From positions 1 through 29,245 of the forward strand of contig QANT01003388.1 of assembly GCA_003254885.1 (NCBI GenBank): a DNA stretch of 29,245 nucleotides, given 5' to 3'. This stretch comes from Purshia tridentata. Taxonomy: Eukaryota > Streptophyta > Magnoliopsida > Rosales > Rosaceae. A model generated the notes under the pieces. The model saw only the letters and a program-made list of their open reading frames with translations, searched no databases and was not told the origin of the DNA. The translations under genes and the position numbers were made by a program. Positions 1-10,249 of the stretch are shown here, one piece after another. Within the stretch, counting starts at the first letter, position 1, and each line of letters opens with the position of its first letter.

Positions 1-965
1 TCAAAAACATATATAGTTGACCTGTTATTTCGTACCGGTGAACCTGCAATGATTTAAGATTCATATAAATAAATGCCAGGCAGCGTGATACCTGCAACAA
101 GTTAGGGGCAATTGCTTTTACGTTGTCTACTTTCAGTGTGCAGCAATCACCAGTACCTACTTCATTATCACCCTGCAAGAAATACAAGTCAGGCATGCGT
201 AACTCACTCTGTCGACTGGTTAGAGAACAAATGGATTGAATTATCATGCATATATATGTTCACTCTCTCTTTCTCTACAATTTAGAATTATAGCTACAGA
301 GATCAGCTATTACACCATTCTGTTAATATACTGATGCTGGAGAGACAAAATACATTAGGTCTGGCTAATGTTTACACTAGTTGTAAGCCTACATATATAC
401 AAACCTTGTATAAAAAACCATAAGGCACTAAAATTGAAAGACCAGTTGCTTTTTCTTACTCAGAAGAGTGCTTTACAAACTCTATATATAAGCATTATCC
501 TAGTTCCTACTCAGAGACTGGCTACAATTTTCTTTTAGGGAGAGAGAAAAAAAAAAAAAAAAAAACAAATCCCAGCATCCATCAAGGTTCGCAATCATGC
601 ATGTGTGGGGGCAAGCAAAAGTTTGTATGTGATTGAAGAAACTATATATGTAGGCAAAGCTGAGTGAAGTCCACAGATATATTATACCTTCTTACTTCCA
701 GCCCCGAAAGAATGTTTATCAATGAGATAGGTAGCAACTGCTATCTGCCGCTTTTTACAGCCTGCACTTGTAAAATTCCTAGTGTATTTAGCCCTGATAT
801 TTCCTATGCATTCCTGCACTCAAAATAGCATAGCAGGTTTTTTCATCAATAAGATGAAACTTTAAGACCTCTTAACTATATGTTATCGAAAGGTTTATAG
901 GCATATATCTGTCTAAACACCTTCATCCTCCTTGCGTTCTCACATCTATTCCTGGCAGTATCCAT
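1..965 (-). CDS. 5' part of an unrecognised multi-exon gene (runs off left edge)
   Basis: Four coding exons can be modelled on the minus strand: 944-965 (start codon at 963-965), 688-761, 92-172 and 1-43 (partial). All have GT/AG borders and the phases agree (22 nt, then 74, 81 and 43). The start exon begins at an acceptor at 974, so a few UTR bases precede the ATG. The joined protein starts MDTARNRCCKKRQIAVATYL and continues through a stretch containing KHSFGAGSKKGDNEVGTGDC and then KVDNVKAIAPNLLQVHRYEI. There is no stop codon in the 73 codons seen. I do not recognise the family, and no signal peptide or membrane segment is visible. The regular phases and codon-like composition argue for real coding sequence. 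The weakest points are the tiny 22-nt first coding exon and the 515-bp intron at 173-687, where another exon could be hidden. The 3' part lies outside the window. Confidence 0.6.
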
Positions 966-1046
966 TCCAGAGACCTGAGGCTATATGTAACTATCTACAG
1001 ACGACAAAAAAAATTTATCATTATCATCATCAAAACATTCAATAAT

Positions 1047-1960
1047 ATTGATATACCAATTAGAAAAATCATTCAACTGCAGGAAAATTGCCCAATTCCC
1101 AAAATTCCCCAGCCCCAAAAGGCCCCCCCAAAAAAAAAGTTTGTACTCATTTTATTAAAATTACCAGAAAGCTAAAGTGAGCAAAATAACAAAACATACA
1201 AAAAATAAAAAAATAAAAAGTTTGTACTCATTGTATTTCTTTTATATTTTTAAAATCTTATACACATTGAATACTTGGAATGCACCCCTTGGCATGTTTT
1301 CAACAAATTTCTTTAGATTTTTTGAAAATAAATAAATTATATTTGAGTTGAATGCCACTGGTGGAATCACATATAAGACATTAACTCCTACCCCAACTCA
1401 TCCATGTTCAGCAATCACTTATTCGACTACAAATGCTTCTAACCAAAAAAGGGGCACAAATCATTCAAACTTAACCTATACAACAAAATTTTACATTCTC
1501 TAAGCAGTTTCAAATTCAGGCAAACCACTTCACATGTTATCCAAAGTCCAAATGAACTAACAAGACATATGAAACTCTCCTTAAGCTTATCCAAACTAAC
1601 TAGCAGCCCTGGGATTCTCCGCAAGCTTCATTGAAAGTTCAAATTACAGTACATATAAAAATTGAAACACACATAGTAGGTAAAATATTCCTTATGGGTA
1701 AAGGGCACAAAGTTATTCACCATTCACAAGCCTTTCAAAGTCGAGCCCACATTGTTAGATGGTAAAGATGAAATTGAATTTCTAATTTCACTTATTGATA
1801 TACCAATTAGAAGAATCATTCAACTGCAGAAAGATTGCCCAATTCCCAAAATTCCCCAGCCCCAAAGACCCCTCAAAAAAAAAATTTTGTACTCATTTTA
1901 TTAAAATTACCAGAAAGCTAAAGTGAGCAAAATACAAAAAGATACATAAAATAAAAAAAT
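1047..1960. repeat. Direct repeat pair (~165 bp) inside the leader intron
   Basis: The segments at about 1047-1207 and 1793-1960 are near copies. Both contain TTGATATACCAATTAGAA, then ATTGCCCAATTCCCAAAATT, then a short A-run and GTACTCATTTTATTAAAATT. They differ by point changes and A-run length. They are about 590 bp apart, in the same orientation, inside the putative 5'-UTR intron. The block between them carries another dispersed repeat (1430-1545). Confidence 0.75.
1430..1545. repeat. Dispersed repeat, second copy at 15896-16080
   Basis: CAAATGCTTCTAACCAAAAA at 1430 and GGCAAACCACTTCACATGTT near 1518 both recur, in the same order, at 15898 and 16010. The right-hand copy is longer: it has extra material, and the ACATGTTATCCAAACCAT motif is repeated there. 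The family is unknown. Neither copy shows open coding sequence. Confidence 0.65.
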
Positions 1961-2106
1961 GTAGATTGTAGTTTGGTTATTTTCAACTAATTTTTGCCCC
2001 AGAAGAAACGCTCAACCTACTCCAGCCAAGTAACGGAACAAACTTTGCTGACCGAACTTCTATAATATCAGGGAAACTTAACGATGAACAAAATTAAAAA
2101 GGAAAA

Positions 2107-2109
<3 letters not shown>

Positions 2110-2140
<31 letters not shown>
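2110..2140. repeat. (AT)n microsatellite
   Basis: An uninterrupted TA dinucleotide run of about 30 bp sits in the leader intron of the left-edge gene. A second one is at 22355-22379 in intron 7 of the UPL6-like gene. Confidence 0.9.
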
Positions 2141-2143
<3 letters not shown>

Positions 2144-2432
2144 TAAACCTATTGTTCCATTTCCACTCTTTCAATTTCCTCTACTTTCTCACATAACAGG
2201 CAGAATGCTCAATTAAAAAAATAACAAAGGTAAAAGAAAAAGAAGAAGAAACGAGCTACCCTAGTTAATTAATTAAAATAAAAGATGGTAATGAATGTAA
2301 TAAAGAAACCCTAATTTTCAAACCACCGTAATCACAGAAGCAATCAGAGACGATATCATAAGAACAGACAGAGACATGCACGGAGATCAAACCCTAAAGA
2401 AGCCAAAAGCAAAGAAATTGGATGAGACGTAC

Positions 2433-2560
2433 TTATTCGTCAATGATGGAATTGGGTTTGCAGCTTGTGTTCTTGAAATTTAAGGCAAATACGGTTTGGA
2501 ACTTTGGAATTAGAGAGAAAGAGAGGTTTTATTTATCCCTGCCGAAACGCAGCGTCTGAC
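2433..2560 (-). promoter_or_regulatory. Probable 5'-UTR exon and transcription start region of the left-edge gene
   Basis: Read on the minus strand, a non-coding exon ends at a GTACGT donor (last exon base 2433). The next acceptor is at 975-977, just before the predicted ATG. This implies a leader intron of about 1.46 kb (975-2432), a common arrangement in plant genes. The upstream end is not defined. A purine/pyrimidine-rich stretch with a short T/A-rich motif near 2525-2540 could hold the start site. This is inference from splice signals only. Confidence 0.4.
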
Positions 2561-2574
2561 GAAGAGAGACTTAA

Positions 2575-3364
2575 TTTCGTGGGGGGTACGAAATTATAAT
2601 TTTAGCCATACGATTTGTTTCAGAGGTTGAGATTTAGAGAACCCATTACCTAAATCTGTTAGTGGGCTCACAACATTACCTGTTGCATATAATCATATTT
2701 CCTTTCGTGCCCTGATTTGAGATAACATTATTTACCTATCCCAAATTTGGCGATTTGTCCAGAGAATGTTTGCAATTAGGTCTAATTATAAAATCTTCAA
2801 TTAATTAACGTTCCAAACATAGTATTTGTTTATTTTTGATTGATTGTTTTATGGTAAATAGAGAGTGAGAGTACGTTTTGAGTGAGAAGCTAATGTTAAT
2901 TGGTAAGGCCTCCTACAACAATATCCTCATATACCAGAATTCTATTTTGGGTATCAAATAGTGTTTAATTTTAAATTTTGGGCTTAGTGTATGTGTCTCT
3001 ATATTTTATGGGTAGGTGACAGGCCTTGTTAATTAATTTAGGTGTATGGGCCGAATAAAAGATCAAGCCCATTAGATTAACTGGATACAAAGTCTTTGAG
3101 CCCGTTTTGATTAAATATAAAAGGGCCTAGAGCCCAAATTTGGCCTCAACCCATCATTGAATGATCAACCTTATGAAAAAGAAGTTCACTCACAGAATTA
3201 TTGAAGAATTGATCATAAGAGAACAAAGAAAAAATAAAAAAAAGTTCAAATCAAATTGACATGAATATCTAACAATGAAAGTCAAGTTTTTTTTTTTTGT
3301 GGTATGTCAGCTAATAAGAAACAATTCTTCGATCATATTCCTATTTTTTTGTCACACATCATTA
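2575..3364. other. Gene-free spacer between two minus-strand genes
   Basis: AT-rich DNA without a plausible open frame. It is the upstream flank of the left-edge gene and the 3' flank of the next gene. Several TGGGCC/GGGCCT/AGCCCA motifs between 3045 and 3150 resemble plant site-II/TCP-type promoter elements, but their position, 500 bp or more from the inferred start, makes that role uncertain. A dispersed ~100-bp repeat occupies 3198-3300. Confidence 0.5.
3198..3300. repeat. Dispersed ~100-bp repeat next to 3' ends (copies at 14150-14240 and 16385-16483)
   Basis: All three copies have a GAATTGATC- or CAATAGAGAAAAA-like left part, an A-rich middle, an AAATTGACATG core (AGTTCAAATCAAATTGACATG in two copies) and a right part of the type AACAA..GTCATGTTTTTT. 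Two copies lie just downstream of minus-strand stop codons (stop codons at 3365 and 16602), so they may be transcribed as 3'-UTR or terminator sequence. The third is not next to a gene. Confidence 0.6.
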
Positions 3365-6202
3365 TCACCCTCTTCTTCTTCTTTGTCGTCGCCGCCGTTG
3401 CCGCCTTCGTCTCATTCGAAGTTGCAGTTGCCTTTCCTCAATCCCTTGTTCAGTAAACTCGGCCAACGGAGCATCCTCGGTCCTCTCTGCCAACGGAGCA
3501 TTTTCCTCAATCCCTTGTTGAGGAACCTCTTCAGTAAACTCGGCCAACTGAGCATCCTCGGTCCTCTCTGCCAACGGAGCATCCTCGGTCCTCTCTACCA
3601 GCGTAGCATCCTCGGTCCTCTCTGCCAGCGTAGCATCCTCGGTCCTCTCTGCCAGCGTAGCATCCTCTGTCCTGTCTGCCCAAATCCTTACCGTAAGTTC
3701 GGGCACAGTGTTGCTAAACACCGCTGGACTTGATTGATCAAGAGTTAGTTCCCATGCCGCCACAGTAGGCTCGAGCATCAAATCAGTACGTGACTGTGCC
3801 AATTCTCTCAAGGCAACTTCCAAAGCACACTGGGTAAGACCCAAAAAGTGGTTTCTCGTGGTAATAGGCGTGTCTGCACCCACTATCGCCTGCGTCCTTT
3901 CGACCAGGTCTCTGTATTTGAGGGGTGGACATGGTATTGTGTGAGGTATACCTTCCTTGAATTCAATATAGCTGATAATACAATGGCGGCCAGTTAAGAA
4001 GATTGGGAAGGCATCCTCCTCTTGGTGATTGATAAAATGTAGCCTGAGGAGCTTTCGCACTTGGAAGAGAAGCTCCTCTGTTCCCCTATATAAAGCTGGC
4101 GACACATAACCTACAATCACCATATCTAGTGAACATTCCAATCTCTCACTCGGTGTATACAGGTAAAGAACAGGTATCAGCTTTAACAAGAACTCCCTGT
4201 GATTTCTTATTAATTGATGATGCCTTTCGTGTGCTGATGCCCGGGGGGCACCAGCGGTAATGGTGAAACTCTGGGAGGACTTGGTGGGGGTCATGATCGG
4301 TAAAGGATGATTAATAGGCGGGGGAGGAAAAATAGGAGAGGGAGGAGGGGGTTGGGTCACAATGCAGAAAGTGTTGACTGGGCGCCTCTCAACCAATGGC
4401 TTGAGTACAGGGAATGTTGGGTTGTTGGAAGAGGATGCTGAGGGTGGGGTTGGGACTGTAAAGGGGTCAGTTTGGTGGAACACAATCTGCTGATGCCTCT
4501 GACGAGACATGCCCATGTTTGGCCACAGTAAGGTCCCTTGTGGCTTGCAAATTCTGAACCCACTCCTCAGTCTCTCTATTTTTGCTGCCTTGTCCTCTAT
4601 TAATGTCCTGGCTGCTGCTGCTTCTGAAATGAGTCCTGGTTCTTCCATGGCTGTTTTCAGCGTACCCATTTGTTCCTGCATAATAACAATGATTTAAGGT
4701 GAAATTTACTAAATATAGGTAGGTCCTCTGTAAGAGGAGAAAAGTAACAATGTAATTAGTATGGTCGAGTACTTTTATTATTAATATGGTCCAAGTACAT
4801 ATGAGTAATGAAATATAAAGGTCAAGCATGAGTGCAATTTCATGGTTACCTTTATTTCAGACAATGACTGGGAAACCTTCATCAGTTGTTCTTGTATATT
4901 AGTTTTTCTAATCAATCCTGTATACATTTCCTGCAAGGTCCATCCAAACCAGGTGTAAACATAACTAAGTAATTATATTAAGACTTAATTCCAAACTTAT
5001 TGGATGACTTTAATGAAATTGTTCACCTTTAGCCCAGTGAATGAAACTTCCTGTGTCAAAGAATGTGGAGTAGTCGCTATAGCCAGATGATCCTCTTGCA
5101 GATTAAGCATGTGCTCCCTGTATAAGCAGCAATATTACAATTTACAAGAACATATTAAACAACAGATCAAACATTTTACATATATAACAAATCAATAAGA
5201 TAAAAAAAAAATTAATTACTAATTAGTTTACCTTTCCATCTCTTCTTCCCTGTAATCTTTAATTTCTCTGGAACAAATGGGGTCCTCGCCGGTGGGGTTA
5301 TGACCAAGCTTCCAATCAGGGGGTGTGGTTCTAATATTAACAGAGTCATCCTCTATAATCTTGTCTGAATCTTGATTTGTGGCTCCGCCATAGCTCGACG
5401 AAGGCTCGCGAAGGTAACGAACTTGACGGCTCTTACCGCACAGGACCAAGTCGGCGAACGTGAGCTCAGTACAGCGCGTGCCCATCCTAGACGCGTCGCT
5501 ACTTCCCCCGCTACTCAATGCCGTTGGGGTTGACACGATGACGTCGTTGTTTCTCTGGTTTGCGACAACAAGTCGTTGTACTGCCCAGAACCTCCGCAAC
5601 TTGGTCTGCTCTGCAATTTCACGAGGCTTGACCGTCAGGTAAAGCATCTCCGACGACATTTCTGGAGCCATCACGTACTCCTCGTCAAGCGAGCGCAGTT
5701 GCTTTTCACTCAGCGAACCTTTGAGAAACGCGTTCTCATTCACCTGCATAAAACCCACGAGAAAAAATTAAAACCCATTAAAGAAATAGAAATCAACGTC
5801 AAAAGAAAAGAAAGAAGAAGGGTTTCACCAAGAAAACAAGAAAGGGAGAGTACCATGACGAAATGAGTTTCACAAAAAGAAAACAATAAGTGAAGATTAC
5901 CAAGACGATCTGAATCTGCTTGAGCTGTTCTGGGGTTCTAGGAGCGAGAAGCTTGGACTGGTCGATTTCGTAGAAAAAGCCACTTGAATGTGTTTTATGG
6001 CCTCTGCGACATACAAAAAAACCACAAAATCAAATACTATCAAGGAGGGCAAAAGAAAATGTGATAGACAAATAAGAAGAAGAGAATCAGAGGAAGGACA
6101 ATATTCAATAGCTACTAATTAGCAGACGTACTGGGTATCAGACCATGTCTGCTTAAGGGCTTTGTGCCCGTTGTTCCTGCTCTCCCAAGTACTCTTCTGC
6201 AT
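3365..6202 (-). CDS. Unrecognised plant protein, six coding exons, 722 codons
   Basis: Minus-strand exons: 6132-6202, 5901-6003, 5232-5743, 5027-5117, 4850-4930 and 3365-4675. All borders are GT/AG and all phases agree, giving 2169 nt with one terminal TGA. The chosen ATG (6200-6202) opens with TWESRNNGHKALKQTW and the splice leads into FYEIDQSKLLAPRTPEQLKQ (about residues 33-52). Exon 3 (residues 59-228) holds an acidic/serine-rich stretch. Residues 240-320 look like a coiled coil (LMKVSQSLSEIKEQMGTLKT), followed by LRSGFRICKPQGTLLWPNM (322-340), a proline-rich linker (354-415), a mixed alpha/beta-looking region (about 440-600), nine-residue RTEDATLAE repeats (from 621) and an arginine-rich tail (701-722) that could act as a nuclear signal. 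No enzyme motif, signal peptide or membrane helix is seen. The N-terminal blocks resemble an uncharacterised plant family I cannot name. I infer a nuclear or nucleic-acid-linked role only weakly, from the basic tail. Confidence 0.75.
3434..3673 (-). repeat. 27-bp coding minisatellite (RTEDATLAE repeats)
   Basis: In the last exon a 27-bp unit is repeated about seven times in frame, encoding RTEDA(T/P/Q)L(A/V)E. Five perfect-length units are followed by an irregular FTEEVPQQGIEENAPLAE segment, one more unit and a partial FTEQGIEE. At DNA level the strand shown reads GCATCCTCGGTCCTCTCTGC repeatedly. Because the unit is a multiple of three and lacks stops, copy-number change would alter protein length without breaking frame. 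Confidence 0.9.
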
Positions 6203-6384
6203 GCCTTACCAGAGTGCTCTACCCGCATAAAGCTTTGGCCTCAAGTACAAAATGAAAAATGCCCCTTTTTTTATTTATATATATTTGATTTCTGTAACAG
6301 AATGAATATACAGTCTGTCGTAATTTTGTCAAAAATTAACATGCATTCTCTTTTCCTCTCATCGTTGCAAAATCGGTCGTTGTT

Positions 6385-6720
6385 TTAGTGGCGCCAAAGG
6401 CACCAATGGCTTTTGAGTAACTGCACGAGGGGAGTATCACGCGCCTTTTACGCGCGTGCAAGGGACAGGAAAAGTAGGCAGCATTTAATGCGCGGGTGGT
6501 TTTGATATATGCGGGCTTCTCCCTTTTCGTTGTGGTTTCGCGCTTTGCACCGCGCGATAGAGGTTGTGTGATGGCGCGTGTGATTTGTGGAGATGAGCAG
6601 CGAGTAGGGATTGAGAGAGGGAAGAGTAGCAGAGAGAGAAAGGAGGAGGATTTCTGAAAGGGACATGCGTGAGAGGGGTTGAGAGGGGATTGCATCCATG
6701 GCCATCACCACAACAGTGCA
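6385..6720 (-). promoter_or_regulatory. GC-rich upstream region with six CGCG boxes
   Basis: This CpG-rich block lies 180-520 bp upstream of the ATG at 6202 and contrasts with the AT-rich surroundings. Matches to the plant CGCG box (V-CGCG-B, the CAMTA factor site) are at 6439-6444, 6450-6455, 6452-6457, 6490-6495, 6550-6555 and 6574-6579. A purine-rich run (about 6600-6690) follows. Short open frames on the minus strand here are low-complexity and are not called as genes. A promoter role for the 722-codon gene is inferred from position and motifs. Confidence 0.4.
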
Positions 6721-7565
6721 ACTCCATGACTATGCAAATTACGAAAAAGCATATGTGAAAGAAAAGGAATCGTTTTGATTTGGGTTAAAAAAAGTTTCCT
6801 TTTTTGTTGAAAAGAGATTTCCCAGTACTGTAAAATTGGTTCCATTCCGTACGTAAAATGTTTCAGAGGGGGATAGATTCTAAGTAGGGTAAGAATTAAA
6901 AATTGCGGCTGAGAGTCTGAGACCATATGAAGCAAACAAAGAGGAATTAATGCGAAAGTGAGGGACTCTTCAGGCCTTTCACTGCAAATTTGAAATGTAG
7001 CTTCAAAAGGGGGAAATTAAACTCTATTTTATTTTTCAAATTGAAAACCCATTTTCATTTTTGTGTAAAACTGAAAGTGTAATGCTGCTAATGCAGAATA
7101 GGGATTCAGAAATTTCAGAAAATGAACTTTGAAACTCATTTTAATTCAACCCAAGTTCAAGAGAACTCATTTTTAATTACTAACTATAATTCAGGCTGAT
7201 TTAAAGTTTTGAAATAGTTTGTTATATGAAAAGTGTCCCTGTACTTATTGTAGTTAGTTTATATATTGGTATTAATTGTAGAATAACTGTATAAGTGTGT
7301 GACATAAACAAATAAATTCAAACAATTCACTAAGACTTTGGATCGATGTATAAATAGTTGGCCAAATTGAATATCCATCACAGAAATCTAAATTATTAGA
7401 TGGAAAAATTCAGTATGTGTTTATAGCTGTTTTAGAAATTTAATACATTTGACGTGGGGACGTCGTATTTATAAGTTACTACTAAAAACTCCTGTGCATT
7501 GCATATGATATATATGTTTAGCTAAATAAATTTACAGGCCATCTTACCTATTGTTTTTGTAATCA
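6721..7565. other. Gene-free AT-rich spacer
   Basis: No open frame of note, no splice-consistent exons and no clear repeat were seen on either strand. It separates the CGCG-rich block from the repeat-rich region. Confidence 0.5.
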
Positions 7566-7946
7566 TAACAATTTTATTTTTTTGGAGAAAGTTGGTAAGT
7601 ATAAGTCTGTATAACATTAATTCATAAGAGTTTATTCTATGAGAAAATGTAAGAAGGATTAATGCTTATTTTTTTTTTTTTTCCGACTAAATTGTAGCTT
7701 GATTAAATATGTTGGAAATGTTTTGGGGCCGGAAGCCACCCATATGGGCTACAAGATGTTCGAAGTGGGCCACTAAGGATGAGAATTTTCAAGACAATAG
7801 TTACGAGGTTCTCTTCAACTAAGCCCATTCCCAGCTCTATAAAATTATTGAGTATAACTGATACTACTACGTTGTGTAACTTGTGAGAATATTGTTAGAC
7901 AATGTGTTTATATTTATAGGAGCAAATTTCACACATTTATTATTTG
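7566..7946. repeat. Direct repeat, copy A (partner at 11941-12335)
   Basis: Shared landmarks, in order: AACAATTT, AGTATAAGT-TGTATAACATT, a poly-T run, TTGTAGCTTGATTAAATATG, TTGGAAATGTTTTGGG, CCGGAAGCCACCCATATGGG, GTTCGAAGTGGGCCA, TTGTGTAACTTGTGA and ATTATTTG. By eye the copies are roughly 80-85% identical. Copy A ends exactly where CACTACAAG begins (7947), while copy B continues past the same point as ATTATTTGTTATG. Copy B therefore serves as an empty-site version. It resembles a retroelement LTR in having a TATAAA-like box after AGCCCA, but no retroelement genes are present. Confidence 0.75.
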
Positions 7947-8631
7947 CACTACAAGAAAAAAAGGATTGGGCTTCGCTTTCGTCACTTAAGGTTTAGAGCG
8001 ACGCACAAGATTAGTTGCCAAAGTCGTCACGAAAAGGTTGCCCAACACTTAAGGCGATGAAATCTACACATTCGTCGCCCAAGAAGATGAACCTTGGGCG
8101 ACGAATTCTTTTGTCACTGGAAAGCTAAATTTTGTCGCCCAAACTGAAGTTGGATCGATGAAAAACAAATCTGTCGCTGTATGCCATTTTGGGCGACGCA
8201 AAATTTTGTCGCCTTAAGCTACATTGGGCGACCAATCTCTCATTCCGTCGCTCAAAGTAACATAGAACGATGAACATTTCGTTGCCCAAACATATCTACA
8301 GCAACGGATTCACATTTCGTTGCCCCAGCTTTACTTTGGGTGACATGTTGGGCAATGGAATTTGAATCCGAGCGGCAAATATTTCGTCGCCCAAAATATT
8401 TATATGTAATATTTTTTAAATTTTAGAAAAATTTTATTATTATTATTATTTTTTTTTTTTATAAACTTGGTTATCTAAAAATATAAAACGCATAATAAAA
8501 TAAAATTGTATTAAAAAATATAAAAAACTCAATTTATATTCACATTAATATTGTAGCGTATATTAAAATGTCATAATTATATCCACAATATCCATATACA
8601 TAATTCTAAATGGTCAATCTACCCTAAAATG

Positions 8632-8870
8632 AGACTCGTCATGCATATCCTCCACGCTAGGCTATGGTTGTGGTGGAGCTGGTGACCTCATAAAGCCATG
8701 ATCTTGTAACATCCTCTGCATCCGCTCCTCCATTTGCTGCTACATCCGCTCCTCTATTTGCTTATGTAGTCACTCCTCCTATGCTCCTGCATCCGTTGCA
8801 TACGCTCCATCATTGTAGCCTCCATCTCCTCTCTCTCGGCCTGTAGCATCTTCTTCAATTGCGACACTTG
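8632..8870 (-). pseudogene. Remnant of a CACTA-associated transposase gene (C-terminal coiled coil)
   Basis: On the minus strand, QVSQLKKMLQAEREEMEATM runs into MERMQRMQEHRRSDY. A frame shift follows, then QIEERM-stop-QQMEERMQRMLQ and HGFMRSPAPPQP-stop. The Met/Glu/Gln-rich coiled coil followed by a Pro-rich end is typical of the C-terminus of proteins encoded by plant CACTA elements. It has at least one frameshift and one in-frame stop, and the upstream domains are gone. Confidence 0.65.
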
Positions 8871-8999
8871 AGTAAAAAGATCAGAAATGATAATGCAAAG
8901 TTAAGTTGAATATGCAAAGTTATCCACTGATAATTTTGCACTAATCATTAAATATACGTCTAGATATAATTATCTAGACATTTATGTTTTGAAAATCAT

Positions 9000-10200
9000 T
9001 TAAGTACAACCCATAAGTACAATAAACTAAACTACAAACATACAAACATACCCATAAACATACAAACTTACCACAAACATGCAAACTAACTAATAAATTT
9101 TATAATTAATCTCAATTATAGAATTCATTTTAGGATTATTATTGAATTTGCCCCTTGAAACATAATTTTTTTTCACTTTTGCCACTTGAAAGTTAAATCC
9201 ACCCACTTTGCCCCCTCCCCCGAACTTTATATTTTCATCTACACCCTCAACTCCATCCATTATCTAGAGTTCTAGAGTTCCGTTTTAAGTGATTTTTATA
9301 TGGTTGTAAAGAAAAGATTCATAACTTCAATATGAGTATAAAATTGCTGATTTTGGTGGAGGTTTGATGAGTCAAAAGTCCGGCCAAAGTTGAAATAAAA
9401 CCTGGACATATGGATGAAGTTGAGTTTGGGAGGACAAAGTGAAAGTATTTACCCTTGTGATACAAAGTTCGGGGTCAAAGTAGGAGGATTTCACTTTTAA
9501 GAGGCAAAGTGAAAAAAAAAAGTACGTTCCATGAGACAAATTCAATAATTTAATATACAAATATACACACTAACTTATAAATTTATACTAATCCAAATTT
9601 TATAATTCATTTTAATATGCAAACATACAAACAAACAAACTAATAAATTTTATAATTGGTCTAAATTTTATAATTCATATTAATTTAGTATACAAATTAA
9701 CATACAAACTAACTAAATAATTTCATAATTAAATACATACAAATTAACTAATTAATAAATTTTATGATTGATTTCAAAATTCTAATTTACAAAATACTTT
9801 AAAAAGTTTAAAATTTACCTCAAATTCTCAAATGCCCAACAATTCCCAAATGCTCCAAAGACCCAAATGTCTTCAATACCTCAAATGCGCAAATTCCTAG
9901 AAACCACATATATATAATCCACACAATCAATTTATAAACATTACAAGACATTTGCTAAGAAAGCTTAATTCATAAACATTACAAAACCCAATTAATAGTA
10001 GCATGCTTCAGTGCCCAAAATAACATAAAAAGTTTAACATAATTAAGAAAATTTACCTCAAATGCTCAATGGATACCTCAAATGCCCGAATGCCCAAATG
10101 TCTCAAATGTCTTAATGCATTCAATTCCTACAAAGCCACAAAATACAACATATATTTTAATTAATATAAAACAATGCACTAACTTCAAAACCCAAAAACC
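9000..10200. repeat. AT-rich interspersed quasi-repeats inside the CACTA element
   Basis: Variants of ACTAATAAATTTTATAATT, AATTCATTTTA and CATACAAAC recur between 9000 and 9790 on both sides of the nested MITE. A second family (TTTACCTCAAATGCTCAA, CCCAAATGTCTCAAATG) occurs at about 9815-9900 and 10050-10125. These are degenerate tandem-like duplications typical of non-autonomous CACTA interiors. Confidence 0.5.
9138..9549. mobile_element. Fold-back MITE with ~90-bp inverted ends, nested in the CACTA element
   Basis: The left end (ATTATTGAATTTGCCCCTTG ... CACTTTTGCC ... CCCGAACTTT) is the inverted complement of the right end (AAAGTTCGGGG ... GGCAAAGTG ... CAAATTCAATAAT) over roughly 90 bp with mismatches. 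The total is about 412 bp, with a 230-bp centre. The long inverted ends suggest a Mutator-like or fold-back MITE. I could not find a convincing target duplication. Confidence 0.75.
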
Positions 10201-10249
10201 CCAAAAACCCCAAATCTATAAAAAAAAAAATGACCCACCAGTACCTTTA

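Noticed and set aside
3275..3733. Open frame on the plus strand with repeated GQRSILGPLC-like units
   Set aside because: It is antisense to the phase-consistent last exon of the 722-codon gene. Its repeats are simply the reverse reading of the 27-bp coding minisatellite.
6336..6935. Four overlapping minus-strand open frames upstream of the 722-codon gene
   Set aside because: They lie in a GC-rich putative promoter, overlap each other in different frames and show no splice-consistent continuation or recognisable motif.
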